Source of the DNA: Holothuria scabra
Taxonomy: Eukaryota > Echinodermata > Holothuroidea > Aspidochirotida > Holothuriidae
Assembly (NCBI GenBank): GCA_037179385.1
Contig: CM074195.1
Span: 26,372,087-26,436,086, forward strand
Length of the DNA: 64,000 nucleotides
Reading direction: 5' to 3'
This document shows, in pieces, positions 47,240-59,034 of this stretch (positions are counted from its first letter, which is position 1; every line of letters starts with the position of its first letter). The position numbers and the translations under genes are program-made. Below the pieces are notes generated by a model. It searched no databases and had not been told where the DNA came from. It saw only the letters and a list, made by a program, of their open reading frames with translations.

Positions 47240-48700
47240 TATGAGAATCGGGTAATCTGATTTTCGATAATTTAATGATGTAGGGTGAGAATGTCGTCCC
47301 GTAAGTCTGCTTGAAAATTCATTTCAACACACCGTGTAACGTGACAATTCTGTCAATAATACTAATAGAAGAAAAATCATCTACTTCATTTCATCCAATG
47401 GTAGTGGTACATTTTATCTGATTCTTCTGATCAAAATAGCGACTGCTATAAGATCCCCATAGGCCTTAATATTTTCAAAAGTAAAATCATATGTAGTAGG
47501 AAGTTGGGGCACACAATTTTTTCAATATATATTGAATTTAGCCAAGATTCACAATAAAGTAAAATTCATTAGCATGTTTTCAATTCCGGTTTGAAGTTTC
47601 CCCAAAATGATGCGGATTCATCGATTAGCAGTAATACATTTTATCTGGTAATTTTCTGATCAAATAGACTGCTTAAATCCCCCTATAACTCTGGGAAAGG
47701 TCATTTTCGACTGTCTCAGGGTCCGATTTTCCAAAATTTCTGTTCGCACCAACCAGCGGTGAAGTTCCGCAGCAGATAGTCTCCCTAGCAGCATTTTAGT
47801 TTCAAGTGAATATTTTTGTGCAAGCAGACCCTCCCGAATTAGTGACTTCTAAGACCCCAAGCAAAGGTTTTGACTATCTGAAGTGGTCAGGTTTTTCAAA
47901 ATTTCCTGCACGCTCGTCCCAACTTATGGTGGTGCTCCACTTACACCGCTTCATAGCAGAATTTAAGTTTCAAGTGATCATTTTTTACAAAAGGAAACTC
48001 AAAATAGCGAATGCTCAGATCCCCATATAAGCCCGGGAAGTGCCATTTTCAACTGTCTGAGCAGTCGGATATTTGAAAATGTTTTGTACGCTTTGCGCCG
48101 ACTAATGGTGGCGCTCCGCTAGTCTTTCTGGCTGAATTTTAGTTTGGAACAGAACATACGTTTATCTGCAATTGAAACTTAAAAAGCGACTGCTTGGATC
48201 CCCTTTTCAAGCCTGGGAAATGTCATTTTTGACTGTCTGAGGGGTACGAATTTTCAGTTTTTCTTGACGCTCCGCGCCACCTGTGGTGACGCTCCGCTTT
48301 GACTGTCCTACAGGCAGAATTACATTTCTCGGGCAAAAATCTTGTGTCCCAAAAGTGAAATGCTCCCCTACGCCCTGGAAATACTTCCCTCAGGGGTGCC
48401 CTGGAACAGCTGCTTGCAACATTCGGCGGGATTCCGGATTTGCGATCCTAGGATACATAGTTCAGTGGAGTAATGAACTGAGCTAATCAGTATCTCAAAA
48501 GGGTGTTTTAATCTTAGAAAAATAAAAATTTTCTCACCAGAATTAGAGACAAATAAACCTGGCAAATGCCATTTCTAGCCATCTGGGAGGTTTTAAAATC
48601 CAAAATTTTCTTTGTACCCTCCGCGCCAACTGATGGTAGGCGCCACGCTAGATAGTAAACTCCAGCCACCCCTACAAAAGTATCCAGCCCTTACCAGGGC
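47240..48700 (+). repeat. Degenerate ~180-190-bp tandem repeat
   Basis: Units share 'gatccccatataagcccgggaaatgtcattttcaactgtctga', '...ttttgtacgctccgcgccaactaatggtggcgctccgct' and 'cagaattttagtttcaagtga'. Roughly five recognisable units occur, at about 47640, 47860, 48020, 48200 and 48560; earlier ones are too diverged to phase. A single inverted unit lies at about 49050-49130. A segment 'ctaagtggctcgttcgtttcatctctttgcc' at 47025-47060 recurs at 48808-48845, bracketing the array. Confidence 0.65.
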
Positions 48701-48867
48701 TCTGTCCCCTGAACCCCACCAGGGGCCCTTAAAGCGGCCCCCTGGACCCCAGGCTGATTGGGCCAACAGTCTAAACCCTGTACAAACATGGGCCGATTTT
48801 CCTAAATTTTTAGCCAAATCGTTCGTTCATTTCATCTCTTTGCGTCGAATTGACCATTGATTTAATT

Positions 48868-48996
48868 AACTATGCACCGACCTAAACAATGGTCAAACCA
48901 TTGACCTCCAACTTTGGTCTAAATTTACTAATTTATGGTCAGATCTAACCATTAATTGGTCACTTTTTGACCATACCATTGAGTTGGTGCATAGTT
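48868..48996. repeat. Inverted repeat with ACTATGCACC arms
   Basis: 'taactatgcaccgacc...caatggtcaaaccattgacc' at the left is mirrored by 'tttttgaccataccattgagttggtgcatagttgg' at the right. TGGTCA/TGACCA motifs recur through the spacer. Confidence 0.65.
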
Positions 48997-49305
48997 GGCC
49001 ATAGTGTTTTTAGAGTGCACTCTGTGGTATTGAGTTGGATTCAACCTCTCTGAAAGAAGGATGATTATTCTAAACAGAGCGTCACCATAGGTTGGCGCGA
49101 ATTGTACAGAAAATGAAGTAGCCCATGAAGGGAAACCTCCTTGAATATCCTGTTTAAAAAGGCAAATATACTTCTTTGTTACAGTAGTAGAGTCCATGCC
49201 CAAAATCCAAAAGCTATAAGTAGCTAACAGTCGTCAAATCACCTTAAAAGTATAAGACGACTTGGTTTGTCGGCACCGCAACTCGTCTAGACGTTCGTCT
49301 TGTTT

Positions 49306-50803
49306 TAATGATCAGGCTAGTTTGGTTATAACCATCTAGTAATAAATATTATTGCTAATTTTAAAAAGGATATATTTGAAAACTGAATAGAAAACAAGAT
49401 AGTGTAATATGCATCCCAACTAAGCTTGAAAAAAGGATTTCAAGGCCGTTTCCATCATCTAGAAATAATCTAAATACTGCCCTCATTCCATTCAAGTTAC
49501 TTCCTGCCTTTGTCAACTGTTTCCTCACAGTAGATTACAAAATTTTACTGACTGGTGTAAATCACCTTTTTTTGTGTGCTTGAACAGGTCACGTACTTCT
49601 TGTCAGATTGAGATATGTGATTTATATCTGTCATATCTTTTCCTTAAGTATATGTGCCACAGTTAGTCATATTGTTTACTTTTTTTATATTATTTGCCTC
49701 CTTAAATATCCTGCATAAAGATTTCTTTGTAAACAGATGACAGAATGAAAGGGTTTGCTTTGTCCTTGTGGTTTGTTTTAGGGTGTAAAATTGTTTGACC
49801 CCAATTCAGATGGATTTGAAATCCTTATTATAAATATGCCCACAGTGATTAGGGTCAGTGGATAGGAGTTCAGTCTATTTGGGGTTGTGTACAATAACCT
49901 TCCTATTATGAGAAAGTGCTATAGAAGACATCGTTCATTTCCATATCCTGAAATAGGTGCTAGATATCAAAGGCATTATGCCTGATAGTTTCCATAAAAG
50001 ATGCAATTGTATAGATTCTTTGGGATCCCACATACCAACTGGCTTATGAGAACAAAGTTCTGAAAGATGGCAATTTATATTGAGAAAGGGCCCACAAAAT
50101 TGAAAACGTGTAAACGTTAGCAGTTTTCTAATTTTGGTCTCTCAAATCTTTCCTTGTTCAGTCTTGTGGACCATTTTAATTTTCTCTTTGGTGGACCTTT
50201 GGTCTTGTGAAACCTATTGCATTTTCTAGGCCTCGCCTTTCTTTGGTCTTGTGAACCCTTTTTGACTTTGGCCTTGCGGGCTTTCGATCTTGTGAACCCT
50301 TTTTCATTTTCAGTCTAACTGATCTTTGGTCTCCTGGACAAGTGGGCTCACCAGTTTGACCATAAAAGTTTGCAGGCTACAAAAAACTTTTCTTTTTTCG
50401 TCCATTTCTTGTTGATTTAGTAGTAGAGGCTATTTTTGATTGAGTCCTCCAGGGCTAAAGGAGTTATTCACTTGCCCCATGCAGACAAGTGTTTTAACCT
50501 GAGGACAACTAAAATTTATCTCCTGGTTGTCCATGGAATTACCACTTACATCTGTGCTTGTCTACACACTGCATGTCAGTCTGCTTGTACTAAATCATTT
50601 TGTTTGGAGCAAAAATTCCCCATAACAGGGTTGAAATGCATATGCAACTCCCTGCCATATAATGTACTACACAATCCAACTTAACTATGAATTTGAAAGG
50701 CCATTATGATTATTATATCAACCTGAAAGTTGAATATCTGGCCAGACTTTTTAATTACTTGTCCTTGAAAAAGTCTGATTTTTTTTTACTTATCCAGGTA
50801 ATT
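49306..50803. other. No gene; short ~60-bp tandem at about 50140-50330
   Basis: Four imperfect units of 'tttggtcttgtgaacccttttt(g/c)a(c/t)ttt' occur at about 50150-50325. The remainder is AT-rich with no recognisable coding or RNA feature. Confidence 0.5.
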
Positions 50804-51108
50804 TTAAAGGCAGTCATTCGTCACCCCAAACTACAGTTTCAGTATACATATATCAAAACTCTCAATTGGTACAGCTCTTTGATTGGCATCACATTCAAAC
50901 AATGCATCATAGCTAAATTACACAGCATGGGCACTGAGAGTGTCTTGATCGAACATTATAGACTTGTATGGCCACTGGGACAAGCCATGAAGCAATAAAC
51001 TAGGATTGTGTCTGAATAAAGATGAGTTTTAGATAAATGTGGGAGGGGCTAGAAGTAAGTAGGTTGGGAGAATTGGAACTGTTTGGGATGATGAAAATAT
51101 GCCTTTAA
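50804..51108 (+). mobile_element. Family A2 MITE, copy 1
   Basis: TTAA (50804) starts TTAAAGGCAGTCATTCGTCACCC, and the element ends GGGATGATGAAAATATGCCTTTAA (51108). It is 305 bp. It is nearly identical to the copies at 51325 and 54362, so it is a young subfamily of A. The 100-codon open frame across it is a by-product of the repeat. Confidence 0.85.
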
Positions 51109-51324
51109 ACCCTGAAGACTCCAATGGGTTACTTTTCCTTCATGCTAGGATACTGAGCAATAAAGCACAGTTCACACTATAGCAATCTTGGATCTAACAA
51201 TTCTCCAATTAATGTGAGTTTTTGTTTAGATCTCCTCCATCTTTGGCAGGATGGAACCAAAAATTTGACATCAGGAATTGATGTAAATATATGATTTATA
51301 TGAGAGGACCTTGAAAATGAAATG

Positions 51325-51628
51325 TTAAAGGCAGTCATTCGTCACCCTAAACTACAGTTTCAGTATACCTATATCAAAACTCTCAATTGGTACAGCTCTT
51401 TGATTGGCATCACATTCAAACAATGCATCATAGCTAAATTACACAACATGGGCACTGAGAGTGTCTTAATTACACATTATGGACTTGTATGGCCACTGGG
51501 ACAAGCCATCAAGCAATAAACTAGGATTGTGCCTGGATAAAGATGAGTTTTAGATAAATGTGGGAGGTGCTAGAAATAAGTAGGTTGGGAGAATTGGAAC
51601 TGTTTGGGATGATGAAAATATGCCTTGA
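51325..51628 (+). mobile_element. Family A2 MITE, copy 2
   Basis: It is in the same orientation as the copy 217 bp upstream and differs at only a handful of positions. The right tip is TTGA instead of TTAA. Confidence 0.85.
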
Positions 51629-51654
51629 AGTAATTATTCTGTGATGTCACATTG

Positions 51655-51950
51655 ACCAGTAATTGGATTATGTGGGTCCGCTCTATAGTAAGCGTCTCAT
51701 TGGTCCCCCATCTCAATGGTCCTCCATTTAGCATAATGTCTTATTATTCCCCCTTTTCATTGGTCCCCCCCTCTTATTATTTCATCTCATTGGTCCCCTG
51801 TCCAATCATTAGTCCCCGGGTTAGGGTTAGGGGTTAGGGGACACAGACTACACAGCTGACAGGGTTGAAAGGTATCTGAAGACAGAGGGGTTAGGGGACC
51901 AATGAGATGGGGGACCATTGACACGGGATTATTGAGATGGGGGCTGGATT
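51655..51950. repeat. Opposed ~16-bp unit arrays around TTAGGG
   Basis: Left of 51805 are repeated 'catctcattggtcccc' units (51695-51795); right of 51890 their complement 'ggggaccaatgagatg' repeats (51894-51945). Between them is 'gggttagggttaggggttagggg' (about 51818-51841), a three-unit interstitial telomere-like tract. 'tggattatgtg(g/t)gtcc' lies at both outer edges (51663 and 51949). Confidence 0.7.
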
Positions 51951-53022
51951 ATGTGTGTCCAATAAAAGTTGGCAGAGTATGTGATGGCACAGAATACTTG
52001 TATAATAGTCAATTTTCGTTGTCCTGCAATACAAATTATATATTTGTACAGGTTGTCGGGCCAAGGATGGATCCAGAGGAGGTATGTACAACTCAAGAAT
52101 CTGAGCATAACCCAGTTTGATATCATTGTAGTGTGAACTGTGCATGCTTAGGCATGTCTGAGTGGTTTTTATATGCCCTAGACTTATTATGGGCAGCAAG
52201 TTTTATTAAGCCTGTGTTCTTATGAGTGACAGAGGAGGGATAGAATTAACTGTGTACCCTATGGGAGTGGGTTATACAAGTGGGGTCCTGTAATACTCTT
52301 TAGAGAAAGGTGATCAGATATTGTTTCATATACTTCTTTGACACAGTAATCAGTTCTGAGTCAGCAATGTGTGTGGAAAAATTTGACCCATAATGTATTT
52401 TGACAGAAGTTTTCAACAAAGCATTTTAGGTTTAAATAAATAAAGGACAAAGACTTTGTGTTGAAGTCATCTCCTTCAAGGTTTACCACTTACAGTTTTC
52501 TTTCTCAGAATTAAAGCAAGAAAAAGTGTACTTTAACTTGGAAAGAAGTATTTTCTTGAGATGAGAGTATGAATGTGCTCAGTGGGGGGGGGGGTGATTT
52601 TCTTAATGGGGGGATTTACTAACCTGAAACTGGACATCAGGATATTGCCAATAAAATTTATTTTGCCCTATGTACTATAATTGGGATGGTGGGTCTTTTA
52701 ATTGTGTGAAAAATGGACGTATTGTCATCTCCATTAACACTTCAAACTAACATTTGTGATTCAAATTTTAAAACTTTCCAGTTGGTTTTATGAAACAAGT
52801 ATAATCTGCATTAGGGAGAGGCTAATGGAATTTTTGACAGTGTGACCATTAGACCAGAAGACTTCCAAGCATGGTCATACTGGACAAGGGACTACAGCCT
52901 CTGGCTTGCTGCATGGGGCAAACTCAGTGCTTCAGTCGGGCAGTAGCCTGCAGTGTCATGAGTACATGTATACAGTGTCTCATATCGCAAGTTCACATCT
53001 TTTATAGGAGTTATCTAAGATT

Positions 53023-53380
53023 TGATAACCTAATCCTCCCACAACAAACAGCAATTTTTGTAATAGTCCATAGAAATGGTTCTTTGATTGACAGCAAGTT
53101 AAAAATAATGCAGAGTACCAAAGCTCATATTACACAGCATGTACTTTGCTGGGAGTGTTTTGATTACACATTGGGGTCTTTCATACTCACCCTTAAGCAA
53201 TAAACTGAGATTGTGTATGGACGAGGATAAGTTAACGACTTTTGTTGGAGGGGTCTAAGTAAGAAGTTAAAGACTTTTGTGGGAGGGGTCTAAGTAAGAA
53301 GTTAAAGACTTTTGCGGCAGGGGTCTAAGTAAGAAGTTAAGTAAAACTGAAACTGTTGGGTGAGAGAAGTAGGCCTTTAA
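53023..53380 (+). mobile_element. Family A MITE with an internal triplication
   Basis: 'aacctaatcctcccacaac...gggtgagagaagtaggcctttaa' are the family A ends. A 35-bp unit starting GACTTTTGTGGGAGGGGTCT is present three times head-to-tail at 53237-53271, 53272-53306 and 53307-53341, where other copies have one. Confidence 0.8.
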
Positions 53381-54361
53381 GGACAACTAGATAAAATGGT
53401 ACAATTTAAATATGTTTCAAAACAGTTCAAGTTCAATTTCAAATACATCTTTAATACAGTGCACTAATACCCTTAGCCCTAGACCCTTCTCATAACTGGT
53501 GAGAAATACCGTGGACATAATCTACAACATCCATCTGACAGGGGGTATATACAGAGTTAGATTTGAAGTTAGTTTGGAGGGCAGAATTTGCATTAGCAGG
53601 TATTATATTCACATTTGGTACAAGTATATAGGCAGTTAAGCTGAAAAGGGTTCATTGTGCATAAAAATCATAGATATATCAGTATTAGGTATTGCATGGT
53701 TACCATTTGGGATCCCTAGAAATTGAGGTAGTTTTGTTCCAAAAACAGGATATGGCCTGATTTGAATTTGTGGCATGTTGAGTTCCCTTTATGTCAACAA
53801 GATGGAAGCTTATTAAAGCATTTCCTTATTGGTTCCACTAATGGTAATAATGTGACTTCCTATTTGCATTCTATGTAATGAAATTTCAGATTATAATTTA
53901 CATGTTGAGCTATATAGACATTGTTTTGTTCATATATAAGGAAAAGCTTTCCAGTTTGCAGATTAAAGTTTTGAAGAAGTAGATTTTTTTTTCACACATT
54001 TTTTGTAACCTAAAAATGTGAGCATGTATTTGTTAGAGATCTGTGCTCACGGTTACTGGTACTCTTTTAATCGTCCTGTGGAACAAAACAAATGCATATT
54101 CATCAACTTCTTGGTGTAGCTTTGAATATCGATTGCTCCCCATTTTACCTGTCATTCATTCTCAGAATTAGTCACAACTGCAATGAAAAAAGAAAAATTT
54201 GAAAAGTTTACTTCACAGTGCCATATCAATTGACCAAAAGCTCCCATAACAAAGGCATTATTATAAGACTAGATACTATGTCAATCCTGCAGAACGTTAG
54301 GCAAACTTAAACAGCCTTAAGTAAGGTGTGATGCCCTAGTTAGGGTTAGAGTATCACTGGT
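53381..54361. other. No gene recognised
   Basis: AT-rich sequence without conserved ORFs, RNA genes or inverted ends that I can see. Confidence 0.5.
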
Positions 54362-54666
54362 TTAAAGGCATATTTTCATCATCCCAAACAGTTCCAATTC
54401 TCCCAACCTACTTACTTCTAGCCCATCCCACGTTTATCTAAAACTCATCTTTATCCAGACACAATCCTAGTTTATTGCTTCATGGCTTGTCCCAGTGGCC
54501 ATACAAGTCCACAATGTGTAATCAAGACACTCTCAGTGCCCATGCTGTGTAATTTAGCTATGATGCATTGTTTGAATGTGATGCCAATCAAAGAGCTGTA
54601 CCAATTGAGAGTTTTGATATATGTATACTGAAACTGTAGTTTGGGGTGATGAATGACTGCCTTTAA
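54362..54666 (-). mobile_element. Family A2 MITE, copy 3 (inverted)
   Basis: TTAA at both tips (54362-54365 and 54663-54666), 305 bp, nearly the exact reverse complement of the copy at 50804. Confidence 0.85.
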
Positions 54667-56441
54667 GTTATTGTTAATAGTTTTAGGTTGGTTATATATT
54701 TTAAGGACATACCACCTGGAATGGCTTAAATAAATTGTCAGGTATATCAAAAGGTAAAGTAATTCCATTATTCTGTTCAAGTTTAAATTTTGGTTTCAAA
54801 TGTTGGGGTCCTTTCCTCAAGTCATCTTTTATGAATGGGGGCAGTGGTGGATCTACTGTATGGTTGCAAGGGGTAATTGCCTCTCCTGACTGACCAAACT
54901 TGCCTGCTGGCCCCCTTTTTCAGTTTCTATTATTCTGCTGATAATGCCCCATGGCAGGCCATGCTCACCCCCCTCTGACCGAAATCCTGGCCCTGACCAA
55001 TTAAAACATTTAACTCTGCCAGTAGGGGGGACTGTTATGGGCATATTCTACACCTCCCAATCACAGGGGATGTATTATGGTTAGGGTTAGGTATTGTGGG
55101 TTCAATAGTTTAGGGTTAACCTGTAATCCTGAACTCCAAGCCCCATGAAGGTTAGTGTTAACATTGTGCAGCAAAGTCAAACTCAAATTGTCCAAGGTGA
55201 ACATGGTAGCATGGATACTTTTTATCTCTTCTTTAACCTCAGTTGAAAATCCAGGATGGATATTGGAAACCCAGCCTGGTTTTGGCTGACATCTTGCAAT
55301 GAAATGTATAAAACATCAAGATGTCTTGAAATTTTGTGTGGGTCTGTATATACTAACTCTATATATATACAACATTTTAGATACATGCATGATTCTCATT
55401 TTTTATGAATGGATAGCTTTTCTTATGAGGTTAAAGTGAAACAACATTATCTTGCATACTGTGGTCAGTAAAAGTTCTCCCTTAAAACATTTATCCTACA
55501 GTAAAAGCATCAAGCTTCTATATTCAAAGAAAAACACATGTCTAACACAGCTTCCAGATGATAAAGTTTCAATGTGGGGCTAACAAGTTGAGGTAGCCCT
55601 ATCGTTATACAGATACTTAATTGCCTTGAGATATAATTGCTCAAGGCCATATATCTGTATGATTATTCTGGGTGTGAGCTTGGGAATTGTGCAACATAAA
55701 GCACAAGATATCATTATCCAAGCTGTTATTTAGCCCCAATCAAAAGGCAGTCATCAGTTTAATTTAAAGACAGCTAGAGTCTACTGGATGGTCCCGGGAT
55801 TCTGTGTTCTCAAGGTTCGATGTTCCTCGTTTTGGAATATATCAATGATTTGACGATGATTACAAGGCCCTTTATTCCTGGGATTGGATGTCCCCAGAAG
55901 TGCGGATGTTCCCAAGATTTGGGAATAGGGAACCTTGGGAACAGCAAACCTTGCGAACAATGACATAGTCCCTTTATAGACAAATCCAAGCAGCCCTTGT
56001 GTTTAGTGACTGTAGGCAGCTATTAGTGGGGTACATCAGCCTTAAATGGTTTCATTTATTGTCTACGTGAAATTCAAAACCATTGGAGAGTATGTTGCTA
56101 TCAGATTTCTTACCCATGGTTAATGAACTTAAACGGCTCCAAACATGTACTTTAAATGTTTAATACTTAACTAAAAACCCATTTTTGTCAGGGAGTGAGG
56201 TTGTATATTAATCATTCTATTACCTTAGTCCAGTGGCAAAGTGGCAGACTTAGGGCACACCTGTGTTGTACCTGTGCACAGTGGCCCTGTGTGTGTATGA
56301 AATGCTAATTTCCAGGTGGGGCAATGTTCCCCATGCATTGCATTGTTCCATGATGATGAAATCACTGAGCCCCCAAGCATAAATTGGTAGCACCAATCAG
56401 TTACCACCTATGATTTTTAACAGAACCCAAAAGTGGTTCCC
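54667..56441. other. No gene recognised
   Basis: The minus-strand frames at 54853-55044 and 55781-55966 have no recognisable domains. A cluster of 'gttccc(a/g)ag' and 'ggaacc' words lies at 55787-55965. Nothing else is interpretable. Confidence 0.5.
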
Positions 56442-56499
56442 TAATGTACGGAAGCGTAGAAGGGCCACTCAAAAGAAAAAAGAACTGCCTCGGCAAAGT

Positions 56500-57003
56500 G
56501 ACAATTTTCTTAATATTGACATTTTGACGGCTTAATGGACTCCTTAAAAAGGCAAAATTCGGAAAATTGTCATATTGACAAGATAAAACATCTCGTCAAA
56601 ATGGCAAAATTCGGAAAATTTATATTTTGCCACCCAAACAACATCTCGTCAAAATGACAAAGTTCACCAAATTTTCATTTTGCCGAGTAAGAACATGTTG
56701 TCAAAATGGCGAAATTCCGAAATTGTCCTTTTGCCGAAATAGAAAATCTCGTCAGAACGGCAAAATTCAGAAAACTGTCATTTTGCCGAGTCACAACATA
56801 TTGTCAAAATGGCAAAATTCCGAAAATTGTCATTTTGCCGAGTTACTACATCTAGTCAACATGGCAAAATTTGGAATTTTGTCAATTTACCGAGTTAGAA
56901 AATCTCGTCGAAATGGCAAAATTCGGAAAATATGACATTTTGCCCAGAAAATACATCTAGTCAAAACGGCAAAATTTGGAAGATTGCCATTTCGCCTAGT
57001 TAG
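56500..57003 (+). repeat. Left-arm array of ~52-bp units
   Basis: A unit like 'gtcaaaatggcaaaattcgg' + 'aaaattgtcattttgccgag' + 'ttagaacatctc' repeats. Unit starts (GTCaaaa) fall at 56596, 56648, 56700, 56751, 56803, 56855, 56907 and 56960. The period of 51-53 is not a multiple of three, so the open frame across it is incidental. Confidence 0.9.
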
Positions 57004-57280
57004 AACCTTCAGCGCTCAATTGTATGGAAACGTTAAGGTGCCCTCAAATTACGAACTTAGTCATCGCGTTATCTTAACATTTTGCAACAAAATAATGAAA
57101 TGAGTCTTATTATCTTAACATTTTGCATATAAATGATAAAGTGCAAACGTACAATATTTCAACAGTTCAACATTTTTGCACTGAATTACTCACATATTTC
57201 AAGTAATAAATTTAGCATATTGTCAATTGGCAGAAAAATGACGAATTACTTAATCTTTTTTTAATTCCTATTTCCACATT

Positions 57281-57860
57281 TTAAAGGCATATTCTGGAGA
57301 CAAAATTCGTTAAATTCAAAATAAGGAGAAAATTTTACTCTTTCAGAAGGTAAAAATGGCATCTCCATAGCTTATACCGTTTGGAAGATACAAATTTTCT
57401 AAAGTATTGCCAATTTTTCTTGGGATTTGATGTATCATGGGAAACCTGTGATGTCATCGTGGCACATTAATTTTACATTGCATTCAATTTATTTATAATT
57501 ATGGTGCCGCTGCAGGCAGTATTAAGCAATATTGTTCGTTGTACTCTTTGTATGGTGAAGGGTAATGCTAGATCTACAGGAAAAGATATTCAAATATTCC
57601 AACAGTATCAAATTTCAAGAACTAACAGGATGTTCAATTATAAAGAAAAACAAAAGGAATTTGAAGCAATGTGCCCACATTACATAACTTCTTGTGGCTT
57701 TGTTGAAAAGCAGAGGTTTTTCAGCAAAAATAACCAATCTTTAAAGTGAGATATCTTGAGTTAGGGAAATAGTATCATGGTAGGGTTCGAGGGCATGGTG
57801 TGGAATATTTTTGTTTTCCTAACAAAACAGAGGAAAAAATCCACAAGAGAATGCCTTTAA
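57281..57860. mobile_element. TTAA-flanked MITE nested in the foldback element (family D)
   Basis: TTAAAGGCATATTCTGGAG (57281) and 'ccacaagAGAATGCCTTTAA' (ending 57860) are imperfect inverted ends with TTAA at both tips. It lies in the foldback centre. An 82-codon frame inside (57501-57749) has no family match. Confidence 0.7.
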
Positions 57861-58454
57861 AGGGGTAGAATAAAGCGTGCCGTCATTAAAACTAATACAC
57901 ATGTTTTCATAACGAAACATTTCTGTGTATCTGTTTGGGGCAATCTGAACTCTTAAGGCAGGAAGCGGGGATAAAACTTTCAGACTTCAGAGAGCCCCTG
58001 AAATTCGAATTTGGGGTGGGGGCAATCTCTTTCTTTCATTTTACTGTCTGAACAATTTTACCTTTTACTTTTTCCAGGGGCACTTTGCCCCTTCCCCTCT
58101 TGCTATGCTTCTAGTGTGATATGTGTACAAGGTGTAGCAACATATAAGACCCTACAGTTAAATCACTTCCTTTCTATTCACTGCTACGTTCTCAAAAGGA
58201 CCCATTTAATAGCTTTTTTTTCGTTGTTATTGGGACGTTAATATCAGCAAAGTCTAAACGCCCTTAAAAATGGACATAACAGCTAAGTTTGTCATAATTT
58301 CTACCTGAATGCTATACAAGTCCGGGCTTTGTTTAAGACAAAAGCAACAACTGGGATTTAATTACCCTTATAGAAGCAGGGTATCTGAACCAGTGTTTAA
58401 GTCGAGACCAGCATATCCAAGACCGAGCCCAAAACGTGTCGAGACCGAGACCAG

Positions 58455-58561
58455 GGGGCCGTTCCACAAGAGTTACGCACAATCTTAAGTTTGATTCACC
58501 ATACTTAACCCATCAGTAAATCATACTTAAGATCGTGCGTAACTCTTTGTGGAACGGGCCC
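58455..58561. mobile_element. 107-bp foldback MITE nested in the foldback element
   Basis: 'ggggccgttccacaagagttacgcacaatcttaagt' pairs with 'acttaagatcgtgcgtaactctttgtggaacgggccc' around a ~33-base loop. It splits a run of 'gagaccgagacc' repeats (58393-58454 and 58572-58615). Confidence 0.85.
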
Positions 58562-59034
58562 TGGGCAGCCTGAATTCGAGACCGACAAAGTCCAAGACCG
58601 AGACCGAGACCGAATGTACATATTGCATTGAAAAATGAACTGTCCAAAATTTTGAATACTTTTTAGCATAATTTTATTGCCTAATGATTCCACGGTTTAC
58701 ATATTTCTTCTTCTTGTTAAAGCGCCTTCACTCATGATTGTACTATAAACTCACCAAATTGGGGAAAGAACATAACTATGATACAAAAAATTGGTATGCA
58801 TGAGTCATTCATTATTTTTCTGCAAAACAGGGAAAAGGTAACATTCGTTGAATGCGTAATTCATCAATTTTCTGTGAAATTTTGAATCGTTGATATATTG
58901 TAAGTTTGCATTTCATCATTTTCTGCAAAATGCTAGGAAAATAAGTAAACACTTCATTATTTTGTGACTAAGTTCTTAACTTGATGGCACCTTAATGCTT
59001 CCATAGAATTTCGCCGTTTAAACATGATGATGTA

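Larger units (their letters stand above)
43741..49305 (+). mobile_element. Helitron/Helentron-like element, decayed (tentative limits)
   Basis: The proposed left end is AGTTGCGGTGCC (43741-43752), the start of a compact hairpin closed by GCACCGCAACT (43766-43776). GGCACCGCAACT recurs inverted at 49272-49283, followed directly by a palindrome CGTCTAGACG and TTCGTCTTG. Short asymmetric inverted ends with a terminal stem-loop are described for Helitron2/Helentron elements. Inside lie a decayed OTU / zinc-ribbon / DUF6570 coding stretch (44640-45830), then degenerate tandem repeats. No HUH replication initiator or helicase was seen, so an autonomous copy would have to be elsewhere. The coding identity is firmer than the ends. 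Confidence 0.5.

Noticed and set aside
50687..50998. 103-codon + frame, with near-identical peptides at 51322-51519 and 54472-54780
   Set aside because: All three are translations of family A2 MITE copies. They keep open frames only because the copies are young and similar, and the frame crosses element boundaries differently each time.
56627..56935. 102-codon frame with a repeated RQNGKI-like peptide
   Set aside because: It lies wholly in the ~52-bp array of the foldback arm; the period is not a multiple of three and the mirrored arm shows no matching protein.
56500..57003. CRISPR-like regular spacing of repeats
   Set aside because: The host is an animal, the units are contiguous without unique spacers, and the array is part of an inverted-repeat transposon arm.
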